From contig JAFMKX010000009.1 in NCBI GenBank assembly GCA_017852615.1, positions 1,497-28,697 of the forward strand: DNA of 27,201 bases, given 5' to 3'. This document shows, piece after piece, positions 15,374 through 23,436 of this stretch. The notes beneath the pieces are model-generated. The model was not told the DNA's origin, ran no database searches, and saw nothing but the letters and a program-made list of their open reading frames with translations. How positions within the stretch are numbered: the first letter of the stretch is position 1; each line of letters begins with the position of its first letter. A program made the translations under genes and the position numbers. Origin of the DNA: Pontimonas sp. Lineage in GTDB: Bacteria; Actinomycetota; Actinomycetes; Actinomycetales; Microbacteriaceae.

Positions 15374-15976
15374 CTAGACGGGATGATTCTCGGGAAGCCC
15401 GGTGCGTATTGCCGCAGGTAAATGTCCGAGGTCATTGTGTGTCAAGAGCACGGGTGGTTTGGCCGAGCGCACCCGAATGACGGTCAGGCCACAATTAGCC
15501 TGATTAATTCCCATCCAGCGCCACGGTGATGAGTCGAAAACCTCCCGAACAAGCCAGGCGATCACGAAATTGTGAGTGATCAGGAGTTCGTGGCGATCCT
15601 CCCTCGAGGGGGTAAACCACTCCGCCACAGCATCCGACATCTGAGCCTGGCCCGCGGCAATCGCTTCGTCCGTGATGCCGCCGAAGAACGGCTCAAAGGC
15701 CGTGGGCATTTCTTCGGTGGGCCCCGAGGGAACACAATCCATCAGCAAAGCATTCGGGATGGCAGAGCCCATTCCTAGGTGCTCCGTGATGACCTCAGCG
15801 GTATCGACTGCGCGTTGCAACGGAGAGGTGTAGGCGATGTCAAAGGAGATATCTGAGAGGCGTTGGGCCACTAAGCGAGCCTGCTCCTGGCCACGCTCGC
15901 TCAGGGGACCTTCGGGAAGACCGAATTCTGCGTCGACTTGTTCGCCGTGACGCACGAGATAGAGATATCGAGACAT
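15374..15976 (-). CDS. Histidine phosphatase family protein
   Basis: 200 residues from the ATG at 15976; GAGAG lies about 9 nt upstream. An upstream in-frame extension to 16048 is rejected because its composition is poor. The phosphoglycerate-mutase-like catalytic signature is visible: phospho-accepting H10 in LVRHGEQ, R55 in SPLQRAVDTA and H135 in LLITHNFVIAW. Members dephosphorylate sugars, nucleotides or proteins; the substrate here is open. It follows the M16 peptidase gene by 68 nt and may share its transcript. Confidence 0.9.
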   Translation of the reverse strand: MSRYLYLVRHGEQVDAEFGLPEGPLSERGQEQARLVAQRLSDISFDIAYTSPLQRAVDTAEVITEHLGMGSAIPNALLMDCVPSGPTEEMPTAFEPFFGGITDEAIAAGQAQMSDAVAEWFTPSREDRHELLITHNFVIAWLVREVFDSSPWRWMGINQANCGLTVIRVRSAKPPVLLTHNDLGHLPAAIRTGLPENHPV

Positions 15977-16044
15977 TGTTTTTTCTCTCTTTCGAATAAA
16001 TCTTGAGTATGGCCGCCGGGAGTGTCCCCCAGGTGGCCTCTCAC

Positions 16045-17391
16045 TCACCGTGAGGTGATCACACCATCGAGTACATCCGGGGACACTGAACCCACCACGA
16101 CGCCGGATAAGGGGGCTTTGGCAAGCTGTTTCGCTAAGTCCTGAACCTCAGCCAGCCCCACCATCGCGAGCCTTGCCAAAGCCTCATCCCGGTCAACAAA
16201 CTCACCGGTGGAGAGCTCGCTGCGGCCCAATCGAATCATGCGAGCATCGCTGCTCTCCAACGCCAAGGCGGAGCCACCGGCAATGTTTCCCTTGGTGCGC
16301 TCGAGTTCTGCATCAGTGATGCCCTTATCGGCCATCAGATCCAGTTCCTGTTTCATCAGGTGGGCCACATTTCCGGCGTTAGCCGGCGAGGTGCCCGCTG
16401 CCATGCCAAATAATCCGGCATCAGCGTAACTAGAAGCAAAGCTGTATACCGAATACGCAAGCCCACGCCTTTCGCGAATTTCTTGAAAAAGTCGAGACGA
16501 CATTCCCCCACCCAGTGTGGCGCTGAGCACCGACATGGCGAAGCGCTGATCGTGAGTCGCGTGAAGCCCAGGAGTGGCAAGGGCGACCACTGCCTGCTCC
16601 AGAGGACGCGCCACCACCAAGGATCCTGGGTGTGTCTGGAGCGACACTTCAGCGGTGTCGCGCCTCGTCGCGGGGCTGGCCACAGAGGATAAATCCCAAC
16701 CAGAGTGTTCGAGACCTTTCACCACCAGAGCCACTACCTCGTCGTGGTCCAAGGCTCCCGCGGCGGTGACGACCAATTCACTGGGCACGTAATACTTGCG
16801 ATAGTGCGCTACGACTGAGTCCAGGGTCGCACTGCGAATGGTCTCGGGGTTGCCCCCAATGGGGCGTCCCAATTCGTGAGAGCCGAGGACCTGTTCGGTA
16901 ATACGCTCATGCGCCACATCGGAGGGGTCATCATCAGCCATGGCGAGTTCTTCGAGAATCACTTGTCGCTCGACTTCGAATTCCTTGGCGTCCAACACCG
17001 AATCCGCCACCATGTCGGCGAGCACCTCAATAGCCATGGGGAGATCGTGATCTTGAACCTTGGCGTAATAGCAGGTGTGTTCTTTCGCGGTCAGGGCGTT
17101 GTGTTCCCCACCCACCGCATCAAAGGCCACGGCGATATCCAGGGCGCTTCGTGTGCGGGTGCCCTTGAACAACAAGTGTTCTAAAAAGTGAGTCGACCCA
17201 TAAGCGACATCTGATTCATCCCTGGACCCCACAGCGATCCAGAAACCCACCGATGTGCTGGCGGCACCAGGAACTTTCTCGGTGAGGATTCGCAAGCCAC
17301 TGGGGTGCACAGTGCGCGACACCGTGGCACCGCCACTGGCGGTGAAAGAGAGTTCGGGCGTGGTCAGTTCGAGATTAATCACAGGCGACAT
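16045..17391 (-). CDS. M16 family zinc peptidase (PepR-like)
   Basis: 448 residues. The inverted zinc motif HFLEH (H68, E71, H72) is followed by the distal ligand Glu near residues 147-148 (VILEELAM), the standard M16 spacing. The C-terminal inactive half carries the RRGLAYSVYSF arginine-tyrosine motif that grips substrate. These enzymes degrade or process peptides. In many actinobacteria this gene (pepR) directly follows pnp; here a rhodopsin gene and a terminator lie between them. A TAGGGT box 9 nt before the ATG may give a very short leader and its own promoter. Confidence 0.94.
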   Translation of the reverse strand: MSPVINLELTTPELSFTASGGATVSRTVHPSGLRILTEKVPGAASTSVGFWIAVGSRDESDVAYGSTHFLEHLLFKGTRTRSALDIAVAFDAVGGEHNALTAKEHTCYYAKVQDHDLPMAIEVLADMVADSVLDAKEFEVERQVILEELAMADDDPSDVAHERITEQVLGSHELGRPIGGNPETIRSATLDSVVAHYRKYYVPSELVVTAAGALDHDEVVALVVKGLEHSGWDLSSVASPATRRDTAEVSLQTHPGSLVVARPLEQAVVALATPGLHATHDQRFAMSVLSATLGGGMSSRLFQEIRERRGLAYSVYSFASSYADAGLFGMAAGTSPANAGNVAHLMKQELDLMADKGITDAELERTKGNIAGGSALALESSDARMIRLGRSELSTGEFVDRDEALARLAMVGLAEVQDLAKQLAKAPLSGVVVGSVSPDVLDGVITSR

Positions 17392-17445
17392 GGCGCCCCT
17401 ACCCTAGCGCCTTGGGCTATGCCCTGGGTTGCGGGCACAAAGAGA

Positions 17446-17472
17446 TAGGGCCCGGCATGACGCCGGGCCCTA
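17446..17472 (-). terminator. Terminator hairpin after the rhodopsin gene
   Basis: TAGGGCCCGGC and GCCGGGCCCTA form a perfect 11-bp stem around 5 nt, 19 nt downstream of the rhodopsin stop on the minus strand. The tract TCTCTTTG follows. It separates rhodopsin from the M16 gene. Confidence 0.85.
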
Positions 17473-17491
17473 CCTAGAGTGTTGCTAAGGA

Positions 17492-18202
17492 CTAGGCCTT
17501 CTTGGCTGCGTTGACCGCAACCATTCCGAACCCAACCTTGTTCAGCACGTCGGCGATGACGTACACGATTGCCGCAATGGCAACTGCGTTGGTTACGTCA
17601 GCTCCACCGAGCTTCATGAACTCTTCGATTGCAGTACCGATGGGGTAAATTGCCCAACCGAGCATCACGAAGCGGCGCATGATCTTCACAGCGCTAGCAG
17701 CGTATTCGGGCATTCCATCGATCTTGATCTGGAATACCGCGTACACGATGTAGAGCCATGCGAGGGACGAAATGACGAACCACACGATGGTGGACATGTC
17801 GCCCTCCATGCCGATCTCACCGAGGTAACCGGTGGCGATCATGATGATGTCCGCAATGACGAGGCGAGTAACGAAGCCCTTGGAAGCAGCTCCAGCAATC
17901 GCAACAATCAAACCGAACTCCACCAGGAGCAACGGAGTGGTGAGCAACCAGTCAATGTAGCGAAGTGGCATCGTTGCACTCACGTCGCTAGCACTTGCCG
18001 AACCCTGATCGAAGAAGTTAACAACTCCGGTCATGGTCCAGTACATGATGGCTGCAATGAAGGTGATGATTCCCGCATACGTTGCCGCAATACGGTGCTC
18101 GGGCTTGAGGTCGCCTCGCTCCAAAACGAAGTAGAGGGTTCCTGCCGCCATGGCGACAAAACCGAGCATAAAGAAGGCCTGCGTAATCACAAGCAGATCC
18201 AT
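17492..18202 (-). CDS. Microbial rhodopsin, DTE-type outward proton pump
   Basis: 236 residues with seven transmembrane helices. Helix C reads RYIDWLLTTPLLLVEF, giving R81, acceptor D84, T88 and donor E95: the DTE motif of proteobacterial-type proton pumps. Retinal-binding K222 (with D218) is in ADVLNKVGFG, and LGWAIYPIG matches helix F. L92 aligns with the green-tuning Leu of proteorhodopsin. Unusually, helix B has M53 where proteorhodopsins have the counter-ion His (bacteriorhodopsin also has Met). The B-C loop is about nine residues longer than in proteorhodopsin, and F142 occupies the site that is Gly in carotenoid-binding xanthorhodopsins. A good Shine-Dalgarno (AAGGGAGA) precedes the ATG. 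No retinal or carotenoid synthesis gene is in the window. Confidence 0.96.
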   Translation of the reverse strand: MDLLVITQAFFMLGFVAMAAGTLYFVLERGDLKPEHRIAATYAGIITFIAAIMYWTMTGVVNFFDQGSASASDVSATMPLRYIDWLLTTPLLLVEFGLIVAIAGAASKGFVTRLVIADIIMIATGYLGEIGMEGDMSTIVWFVISSLAWLYIVYAVFQIKIDGMPEYAASAVKIMRRFVMLGWAIYPIGTAIEEFMKLGGADVTNAVAIAAIVYVIADVLNKVGFGMVAVNAAKKA

Positions 18203-18387
18203 GATTCTCCCTTGACATGTTTCTGTTATTTTCCGCCCGCCGCCGCGACGGACCCGTCGGCGGGTGGTCGAGGATATTTCCCCTAACCAATGAGAACGTA
18301 GTGTCCTCAGTCAGCGAGCATTACGCTACTCCGACCACACGAATTTCGCTACATAAACACCCAGTTTTAGCTGAATATTTCCTGAAT

Positions 18388-18420
18388 GCGGGATTAATCT
18401 CCCATGCTCTCGCGGGATTA
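18388..18420. repeat. Direct repeat GCGGGATTA x2 upstream of rhodopsin
   Basis: The 9-mer occurs at 18388-18396 and 18412-18420, 24 bp apart start to start. The first copy runs into the palindrome GATTAATC. The spacing places both on nearly the same face of the helix after about two turns, as for a dimeric regulator. Confidence 0.5.
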
Positions 18421-18520
18421 GATACGGTACTAAACCTCGGTTATTCGCTATTTTGTGGCCCAGTGGGGGTCACTACCTGGCGAACCTGTCGGGGGATATT
18501 TTTTACCCGCCCTTAACGGC

Positions 18521-18556
18521 CACAGGGCCTGGCTTTGGTGAAAGCCAGGCCCTGTG
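18521..18556 (-). terminator. Very strong terminator hairpin after pnp
   Basis: CACAGGGCCTGGCTTT and AAAGCCAGGCCCTGTG form a perfect 16-bp stem with a 4-nt loop, 12 nt downstream of the pnp stop. No T-tract adjoins the stem. As the last structure of the pnp mRNA it would also block 3' exonucleases. Confidence 0.88.
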
Positions 18557-18568
18557 GTGAGTACGTGC

Positions 18569-20815
18569 TTACTCGGCTGATTCTTCTTCCGCACCGGCTG
18601 CGTCATCGGCAACAACGGGTGAGAGGGAGAGCTTGCCGCGGTCATCAATCTTGGAGATTTCGACCAAGACTTTTTGACCCACAGAGAGTACGTCTTCGAC
18701 GTTGTCCACTCGCTTGCCACCGGCAAGCTTGCGCACCTCGGAGATGTGGAGCAAACCATCTTTACCCGGGACCAAGGAAATGAAGGCACCGAAGGCTGCG
18801 ATCTTGACGACCGTTCCCAGGTACTGCTCCCCCACCTCGGGGTTAACCGGATTAGCAATGGCATTGACTCGGGTGCGAGCCGCCTCGGCGCTCTCACCAT
18901 CAACTGCACCGATATACACAGTGCCATCGTCATCAATCGAGATCTGGGCACCGGTCTCGTCCTGGATGGAGTTGATCGTCTTACCCTTAGGACCGATCAG
19001 CTCACCGATTTTGTCGGCAGGAATCTGAACCGTGATCACGCGCGGTGCCGTGGCAGCCATCTCATCAGGAGAATCAATAGCTTCATTCATCACACCGAGA
19101 ATGTGCATGCGGGCTTCCTTAGCCTGCGTCAAGGCCGAAGCCAACACGCTGGCAGGGATGCCATCAAGCTTGGTGTCGAGCTGGATCGCGGTCACGAACT
19201 CACTGGTTCCTGCGACCTTGAAGTCCATATCGCCCAAAGCGTCTTCGGCACCCAAGATGTCGGTCAGCGCTGCGTAGCGCATTTCGCCCTTGACCTCATC
19301 GGAGATGAGACCCATAGCGATACCGGCGACGGGGGCTTTTAGAGGAACACCAGCGTTGAGCATCGACAGGGTCGAAGCACACACGGAACCCATCGAGGTC
19401 GAGCCATTGGAGCTGAGGGCTTCACTGACCTGACGAATCGCGTAGGGGAATTCTTCACGGCTAGGCAGCACGGGCACGAGTGCACGCTCAGCCAAGAAAC
19501 CGTGACCAATTTCACGACGCTTAGGGGTTCCCACTCGCCCGGTTTCTCCGGTGGAGTAAGGCGGGAAGTTGTAGTGGTGCATGTAGCGCTTCGACGTCAC
19601 AGGGTTAAGTGAGTCGATTTGCTGCTCCATCTTCAACATGTTCAAAGTGGTGACACCCATGATCTGGGTTTCGCCGCGCTGGAACAACGCCGAACCGTGA
19701 ACGCGAGGAATAATGTCCACCTCAGCGTCAATGACTCGAATGTCTGACGTGCCACGACCATCAATACGCACGCCTTCGGCGAGCACACGGGTACGCATCA
19801 CACGCTTGGTGACCGACTTATAGGCAGCACCCACCATGGACAACACCGAGTCGTCAAATTCACCAGCAGTGACCTTGGCAGCGATAGCTTCCTTGACCGA
19901 GGCCTTGAGAGCGTCATCAGCATTTTGGCGTTCTTGCTTATCGGCAATCTTGTAGACCGTAGCCAGCTCAGTTGCAGCAAGTGCATCAACAGCAGCGAGA
20001 AGCTCGGGGGTGTAGTCAGCGAAGACCGGGTAGGCGGCAATTTCCTTGGCGGACTGGTCAGCAAGCTTCTGCTGTGCCTCCACCAACGACTTCAGGAAGG
20101 GCTTAGCCGCTTCCAGGCCCTGAGCAACGATTTCTTCGCTGGGCTTGGTAGCGCCAGCTTGAATCAGATCCCAGCTGCCTTCGGTAGCTTCTGCTTCCAC
20201 CATCATGATGGCCACATCTTCGGAACCGTCGGCGGCTTTGACCACACGACCGGCTACCACGATGTCGAATACGGCTTCCGCAAGCTGACTGTGCTTGGGG
20301 AACGCTACCCACTGGTCACCAATGAGAGCCAAACGAACCGCTCCAATAGGACCGCTGAACGGCAGACCGGAAATTTGAGTCGAAGCACTCGCGGCATTGA
20401 TAGCCAAAGCGTCATAGAACTCATCAGGAGCGATCGAGAGAACAGTAATGACTACCTGCACCTCGTTGCGCAAACCATCCACGAAAGACGGACGCAAAGG
20501 CCGGTCGATGAGGCGACAGACCAAGATTGCTTCGGTGGAGGGACGGCCTTCACGACGAAAGAACGAACCCGGGATTTTGCCTGCTGCATAGGCGCGTTCT
20601 TCCACGTCTACCGTCAGCGGGAAAAAGTCGAAACCTTCACGCGGGTTCTTGCTGGCACTGGTTGCCGAGAGCAACATCGTGTCCTCGTCCAGGTATGCCG
20701 CGACGGCTCCCTGAGCTTGCTGGGCCAAACGACCCGTTTCAAAGCGCACTGTGCGCTTACCGAACTTGCCGTTATCCAAAACAGCTTCGGCGAATTTAAT
20801 TTCTGGACCTTCCAT
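18569..20815 (-). CDS. pnp: Polyribonucleotide nucleotidyltransferase (PNPase)
   Basis: 748 residues from the ATG at 20815, which matches the family start MEGPEIKFAEAVLDNGKFG; AAGGAG lies 11 nt upstream. The frame open to 20911 is an untranslated extension. PNPase phosphorolytically degrades mRNA 3' to 5'. It has two RNase PH domains, the second bearing the phosphate-binding segment SSNGSTSMGSVC and catalytic Asp-rich DILGAEDALGDMDFKVAGT. A KH domain follows (about 600-630, GPKGKTI), then an S1 domain (about 660-730, VKIAAFGAFISLVPGKDGLLH). The tail is acidic. rpsO lies upstream, the conserved bacterial order. Confidence 0.97.
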   Translation of the reverse strand: MEGPEIKFAEAVLDNGKFGKRTVRFETGRLAQQAQGAVAAYLDEDTMLLSATSASKNPREGFDFFPLTVDVEERAYAAGKIPGSFFRREGRPSTEAILVCRLIDRPLRPSFVDGLRNEVQVVITVLSIAPDEFYDALAINAASASTQISGLPFSGPIGAVRLALIGDQWVAFPKHSQLAEAVFDIVVAGRVVKAADGSEDVAIMMVEAEATEGSWDLIQAGATKPSEEIVAQGLEAAKPFLKSLVEAQQKLADQSAKEIAAYPVFADYTPELLAAVDALAATELATVYKIADKQERQNADDALKASVKEAIAAKVTAGEFDDSVLSMVGAAYKSVTKRVMRTRVLAEGVRIDGRGTSDIRVIDAEVDIIPRVHGSALFQRGETQIMGVTTLNMLKMEQQIDSLNPVTSKRYMHHYNFPPYSTGETGRVGTPKRREIGHGFLAERALVPVLPSREEFPYAIRQVSEALSSNGSTSMGSVCASTLSMLNAGVPLKAPVAGIAMGLISDEVKGEMRYAALTDILGAEDALGDMDFKVAGTSEFVTAIQLDTKLDGIPASVLASALTQAKEARMHILGVMNEAIDSPDEMAATAPRVITVQIPADKIGELIGPKGKTINSIQDETGAQISIDDDGTVYIGAVDGESAEAARTRVNAIANPVNPEVGEQYLGTVVKIAAFGAFISLVPGKDGLLHISEVRKLAGGKRVDNVEDVLSVGQKVLVEISKIDDRGKLSLSPVVADDAAGAEEESAE

Positions 20816-21083
20816 TAAGGTCACATCTCCTTTGTATTTAGTGACCACCGCGCACAAAAAGCGCACGATGGCGGCACACCACGATGAAGGAGCGGGCAGG
20901 AAGTTTGCCACACACGAGTGTGGGGCCTGTTTCTGGCCAACAGTAGAAGTGCACTGTCAGATTTGACAGTAGACCACCACCGGTGACCAGCTTCGAGCCC
21001 ACCTACTCCTGTAGAGAGCCATATTCAATTGCATTCCTATCAACAGGAACGTTCCAGGGTACCGCGGATACCTAGGAAAAGCG
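20816..21083 (-). promoter_or_regulatory. rpsO-pnp intergenic leader with hairpins
   Basis: About 270 bp with no gene. Besides the pnp Shine-Dalgarno it contains a 7-bp hairpin ACTGTCA/TGACAGT (20953-20970) and a small CACAC/GTGTG hairpin near 20910-20922. Since the rpsO terminator precedes it, pnp must have its own promoter here; TTGATA at 21038-21043 is a possible -35 but the -10 is unclear. Structured pnp leaders are known sites of PNPase autoregulation in enterobacteria; whether that applies here is unknown. Confidence 0.5.
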
Positions 21084-21109
21084 ATACCCCGCGCACGAGC
21101 GCGGGGTAT
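21084..21109 (-). terminator. Intrinsic terminator after rpsO
   Basis: ATACCCCGCGC and GCGCGGGGTAT form a perfect 11-bp stem with a 4-nt loop. On the minus strand CGCTTTTCC follows, 17 nt after the rpsO stop. Confidence 0.88.
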
Positions 21110-21126
21110 GCCTACAAGACTGCCTG

Positions 21127-21396
21127 CTAGCGGCGAAGACCGAGTTTTTCGATCAGCGCACGGTAGCGAGAAATATCGATGCTCTGGAGGTAGCCCAGAA
21201 GGCGACGACGACGACCCACCATGAGCAGCAGACCACGACGAGAGTGGTGATCGTGCTTGTGCTCTTTGAGGTGCTCGGTCAATTCCGTAATGCGGTGTGA
21301 CATCAGCGCGACCTGGACTTCAGGGGAGCCGGTGTCACCGGGGTGAGTAGCGTACTTCTCGATGATGCTTGCTTTGGTTTCTGGCGCAATAGCCAT
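21127..21396 (-). CDS. rpsO: 30S ribosomal protein S15
   Basis: 89 residues, the exact family length, from the ATG at 21396 with AAGGAGAG 6 nt upstream. An in-frame extension to 21501 is leader, not protein. S15 binds the 16S rRNA three-way junction early in 30S assembly. Conserved blocks are THPGDTGSPEVQVALMSHRI, LTEHLKEHKHDHHSRRGLL and the end LQSIDISRYRALIEKLGLRR. It has its own terminator before pnp. Confidence 0.98.
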   Translation of the reverse strand: MAIAPETKASIIEKYATHPGDTGSPEVQVALMSHRITELTEHLKEHKHDHHSRRGLLLMVGRRRRLLGYLQSIDISRYRALIEKLGLRR

Positions 21397-21707
21397 GTCA
21401 GCTCTCCTTCGTCTCGCTGCGCGGCGCTCCACCCGGTCGGTGAGGCTCTGTCTTCCGCGGCCGTTACACGGCACAAGGGCTAACACTAGCACCTCCCTCA
21501 CTCCGAGGGTATGGCCAGGCAGAACTCGTAACTCGGGAATTCCGGCCGAGTGTGGTGGTTAAAGCTTCAACCTCGGGTAAAAACCGTTACCAAGGTGTAA
21601 TCAAACAAAGTCTTGAAAAGTTGTGTCGCTTTTGGCACTCTTAGACCAAGTTACTCGCCGCTCAGAAGCGCCGGAGGCCAAAGCCCCGCCACTGGGCGGC
21701 GAGCTTC
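21397..21707 (-). promoter_or_regulatory. Non-coding region between aspA and rpsO
   Basis: 311 bp without a convincing gene. The rpsO Shine-Dalgarno lies at its low-coordinate end. A GC-rich fold closed by CTCGCCGC (21654-21661) and GCGGCGAG (21696-21703) starts 4 nt after the aspA stop and may terminate aspA. The central part (about 21560-21650) is AT-richer and probably holds the rpsO promoter; no clear -10/-35 pair can be fixed. Confidence 0.45.
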
Positions 21708-23150
21708 TTAACCGGCTAGTTCTGGGTCTTCATCCAACGGGGGCAACGTAATGATTCCCGTGGCCATAATCAGCCCGCTGAGGCGCTCGGGCGAGAGAAC
21801 TCGATCGAGTTGCTCTGATTCCATCAGTCCTTGAGCAATCACAAGGTCTCGGACCGTGCCCTCACCGGCAAGCGCTTGATGAGCAATCATGGTGGCCTTG
21901 GAATAGCCGATATACGGAGTCAAGGCAGTCACCACACCAACGCTGGCTTCGACTTGCTGGTGCAATTTATCGAGGTTGGCGGTAATACCGTCCACACAGT
22001 TGATACGCAGCGTGCGGCAGGCATTGGTTAGCCACACCACGGATTGCAAAATAGAGGCCGCGATAATCGGCTCAAAAGCGTTGAGTTGGAGCTGACCGGC
22101 TTCTGCTGCCGCCGTCACGGTGGTGTCTGATCCCATAATCGCAAACGCCACTTGGTTGACGACCTCGGGGATGACCGGATTGACCTTGCCCGGCATAATC
22201 GAGGACCCTGCTTGACGAGCAGGCAGATCGATTTCCCCTAGGCCCGCCTGAGGGCCACTGGAAAGCAAGCGCAGGTCATTACAGATCTTGGAGAGCTTGA
22301 CCGCCGAGCGCTTGAGGGTTCCCGAGAGCGTCATAAACACCCCCACATCGCTGGTGGCCTCAATGAGGTCAGGAGCGGTGCGTATATCTAGGCCCGTGAG
22401 CTGCGCAAGGTGGACCCGCACTGCCTCGGGGTAGCGAGGATCAGCAGTAATTCCGGTACCGATAGCGGTGGCGCCCAGGTTTATTTCACACAAAAAGGGA
22501 ATGGTCTCAATAATGCGGTCCTGGTCCTCCCCCAACGTGGTGGCAAAACCGCTGAATTCTTGACCCAGGGTCATGGGCACTGCGTCTTGGAGTTGCGTGC
22601 GCCCCACTTTCAAAATGGACTGAAATTCAATGCCTTTGTCACGAAACGACTGTGCGAGCAACTTATGCTCGGCGTGTAATCGCTGCACGCCCAGCACCAT
22701 GCCCAATTTGATCGCGGTGGGATAAACATCATTGGTGCTTTGAGACCGGTTGACATCATCAATGGGATGAAGGTGGGCATAATCGCCCTTCTCATAGCCC
22801 ATGATTTCAAGCCCGCGATTGGCAATGACTTCATTGGCACACATATTGGTCGACGTGCCCGCTCCCCCCTGGACCGCACCGAGCACAAACTGTTCGTGCC
22901 ACTGGCCATTCCACAGCTCTTCACACACCTGATCGATGACGTCGGCCTTCTCAGCGGAGAGGACACCAATGTCCCGGTTTGCTCGCGCTGCAGCCTGCTT
23001 CACCCGGGCGATGCCTCGAATCAAATCCGGGTAGTTCGAAATTGCTCGGCGTGTAATGGGAAAGTTTTCTAACGCACGGGCGGTGTGGATACCCCAATAA
23101 GCATCCACGGGAACTTCACGCTCCCCAAGAGAATCCTTCTCGATTCGCAT
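21708..23150 (-). CDS. aspA: Aspartate ammonia-lyase (aspartase)
   Basis: 480 residues from the ATG at 23150, giving MRIEKDSLGEREVPVDAYWG, the usual family start; the longer frame to 23285 adds a low-complexity leader. It converts L-aspartate to fumarate and ammonia. The superfamily signature GSSIMPGKVNPVIPEVVNQ (about residues 312-330) contains the catalytic mobile-loop serine. QLQDAVPMTLGQEFSGF favours aspartase over fumarase, which usually reads LMDATPLTLGQE. The STNDVYPTAIKL and HPIDDVNRSQ segments are also typical. It is separated from rpsO and divergent from the mycoredoxin-like gene. Fumarase activity is a less likely alternative. Confidence 0.94.
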   Translation of the reverse strand: MRIEKDSLGEREVPVDAYWGIHTARALENFPITRRAISNYPDLIRGIARVKQAAARANRDIGVLSAEKADVIDQVCEELWNGQWHEQFVLGAVQGGAGTSTNMCANEVIANRGLEIMGYEKGDYAHLHPIDDVNRSQSTNDVYPTAIKLGMVLGVQRLHAEHKLLAQSFRDKGIEFQSILKVGRTQLQDAVPMTLGQEFSGFATTLGEDQDRIIETIPFLCEINLGATAIGTGITADPRYPEAVRVHLAQLTGLDIRTAPDLIEATSDVGVFMTLSGTLKRSAVKLSKICNDLRLLSSGPQAGLGEIDLPARQAGSSIMPGKVNPVIPEVVNQVAFAIMGSDTTVTAAAEAGQLQLNAFEPIIAASILQSVVWLTNACRTLRINCVDGITANLDKLHQQVEASVGVVTALTPYIGYSKATMIAHQALAGEGTVRDLVIAQGLMESEQLDRVLSPERLSGLIMATGIITLPPLDEDPELAG

Positions 23151-23436
23151 GGCGAGTACCTCATCGGCATCATCCATGCCTGGACGGTATTCACTATCGC
23201 CGTTGGAACTGGTTCGTATCGATGGACCTGGACCTGTGGTGTGAACCACGAGTGCACCCCCCTTGGTGGTCTCGCATTGTGTCAACCTAGCTATGAGTCT
23301 AGGAGGGAATATGCCCCGATTGAGCCATTACGATAGGAGCCTCCAGAGCTAAGCGATGAATCCCGGGCGCACCCGCGCAGGATAAAGAATGTATCTCCCT
23401 CTGGCACACCCTCAGATCTCGAGAAAGAAGTAACCC

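Larger units (their letters stand above)
18203..18568. promoter_or_regulatory. Long non-coding region upstream of the rhodopsin gene
   Basis: 366 bp without a credible gene, clearly more AT-rich over about 18300-18510 than its surroundings. It holds the pnp terminator (18521-18556), a pair of direct repeats (18388-18420), and a leader hairpin GACG/CGTC extended by GCC/GGC (18242-18261). On the minus strand it also holds a weak candidate -10, TATCCT (18271-18276), which would give a structured leader of about 65 nt before the rhodopsin ATG. No convincing -35 is visible. Control of the light-driven pump is probably exerted here. Confidence 0.55.

Noticed and set aside
18217..18516. A 99-residue plus-strand frame in the rhodopsin upstream region
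   Set aside because: It lacks family resemblance and a Shine-Dalgarno, overlaps the rhodopsin leader antisense, and its composition looks like translated regulatory DNA.
19925..20818. A 297-residue frame opposite pnp
   Set aside because: It is a mirror frame of a certain gene in GC-rich DNA, with no recognisable domain.
23151..23285. 45-residue N-terminal extension of aspartase
   Set aside because: Family members start at or near MRIEKDSLGE, and the extra residues look like translated intergenic sequence.
23280..23285. Perfect TTGACA on the minus strand upstream of aspA as a promoter -35
   Set aside because: No -10-like hexamer is found 16-19 nt downstream; the stretch there is a G-run.
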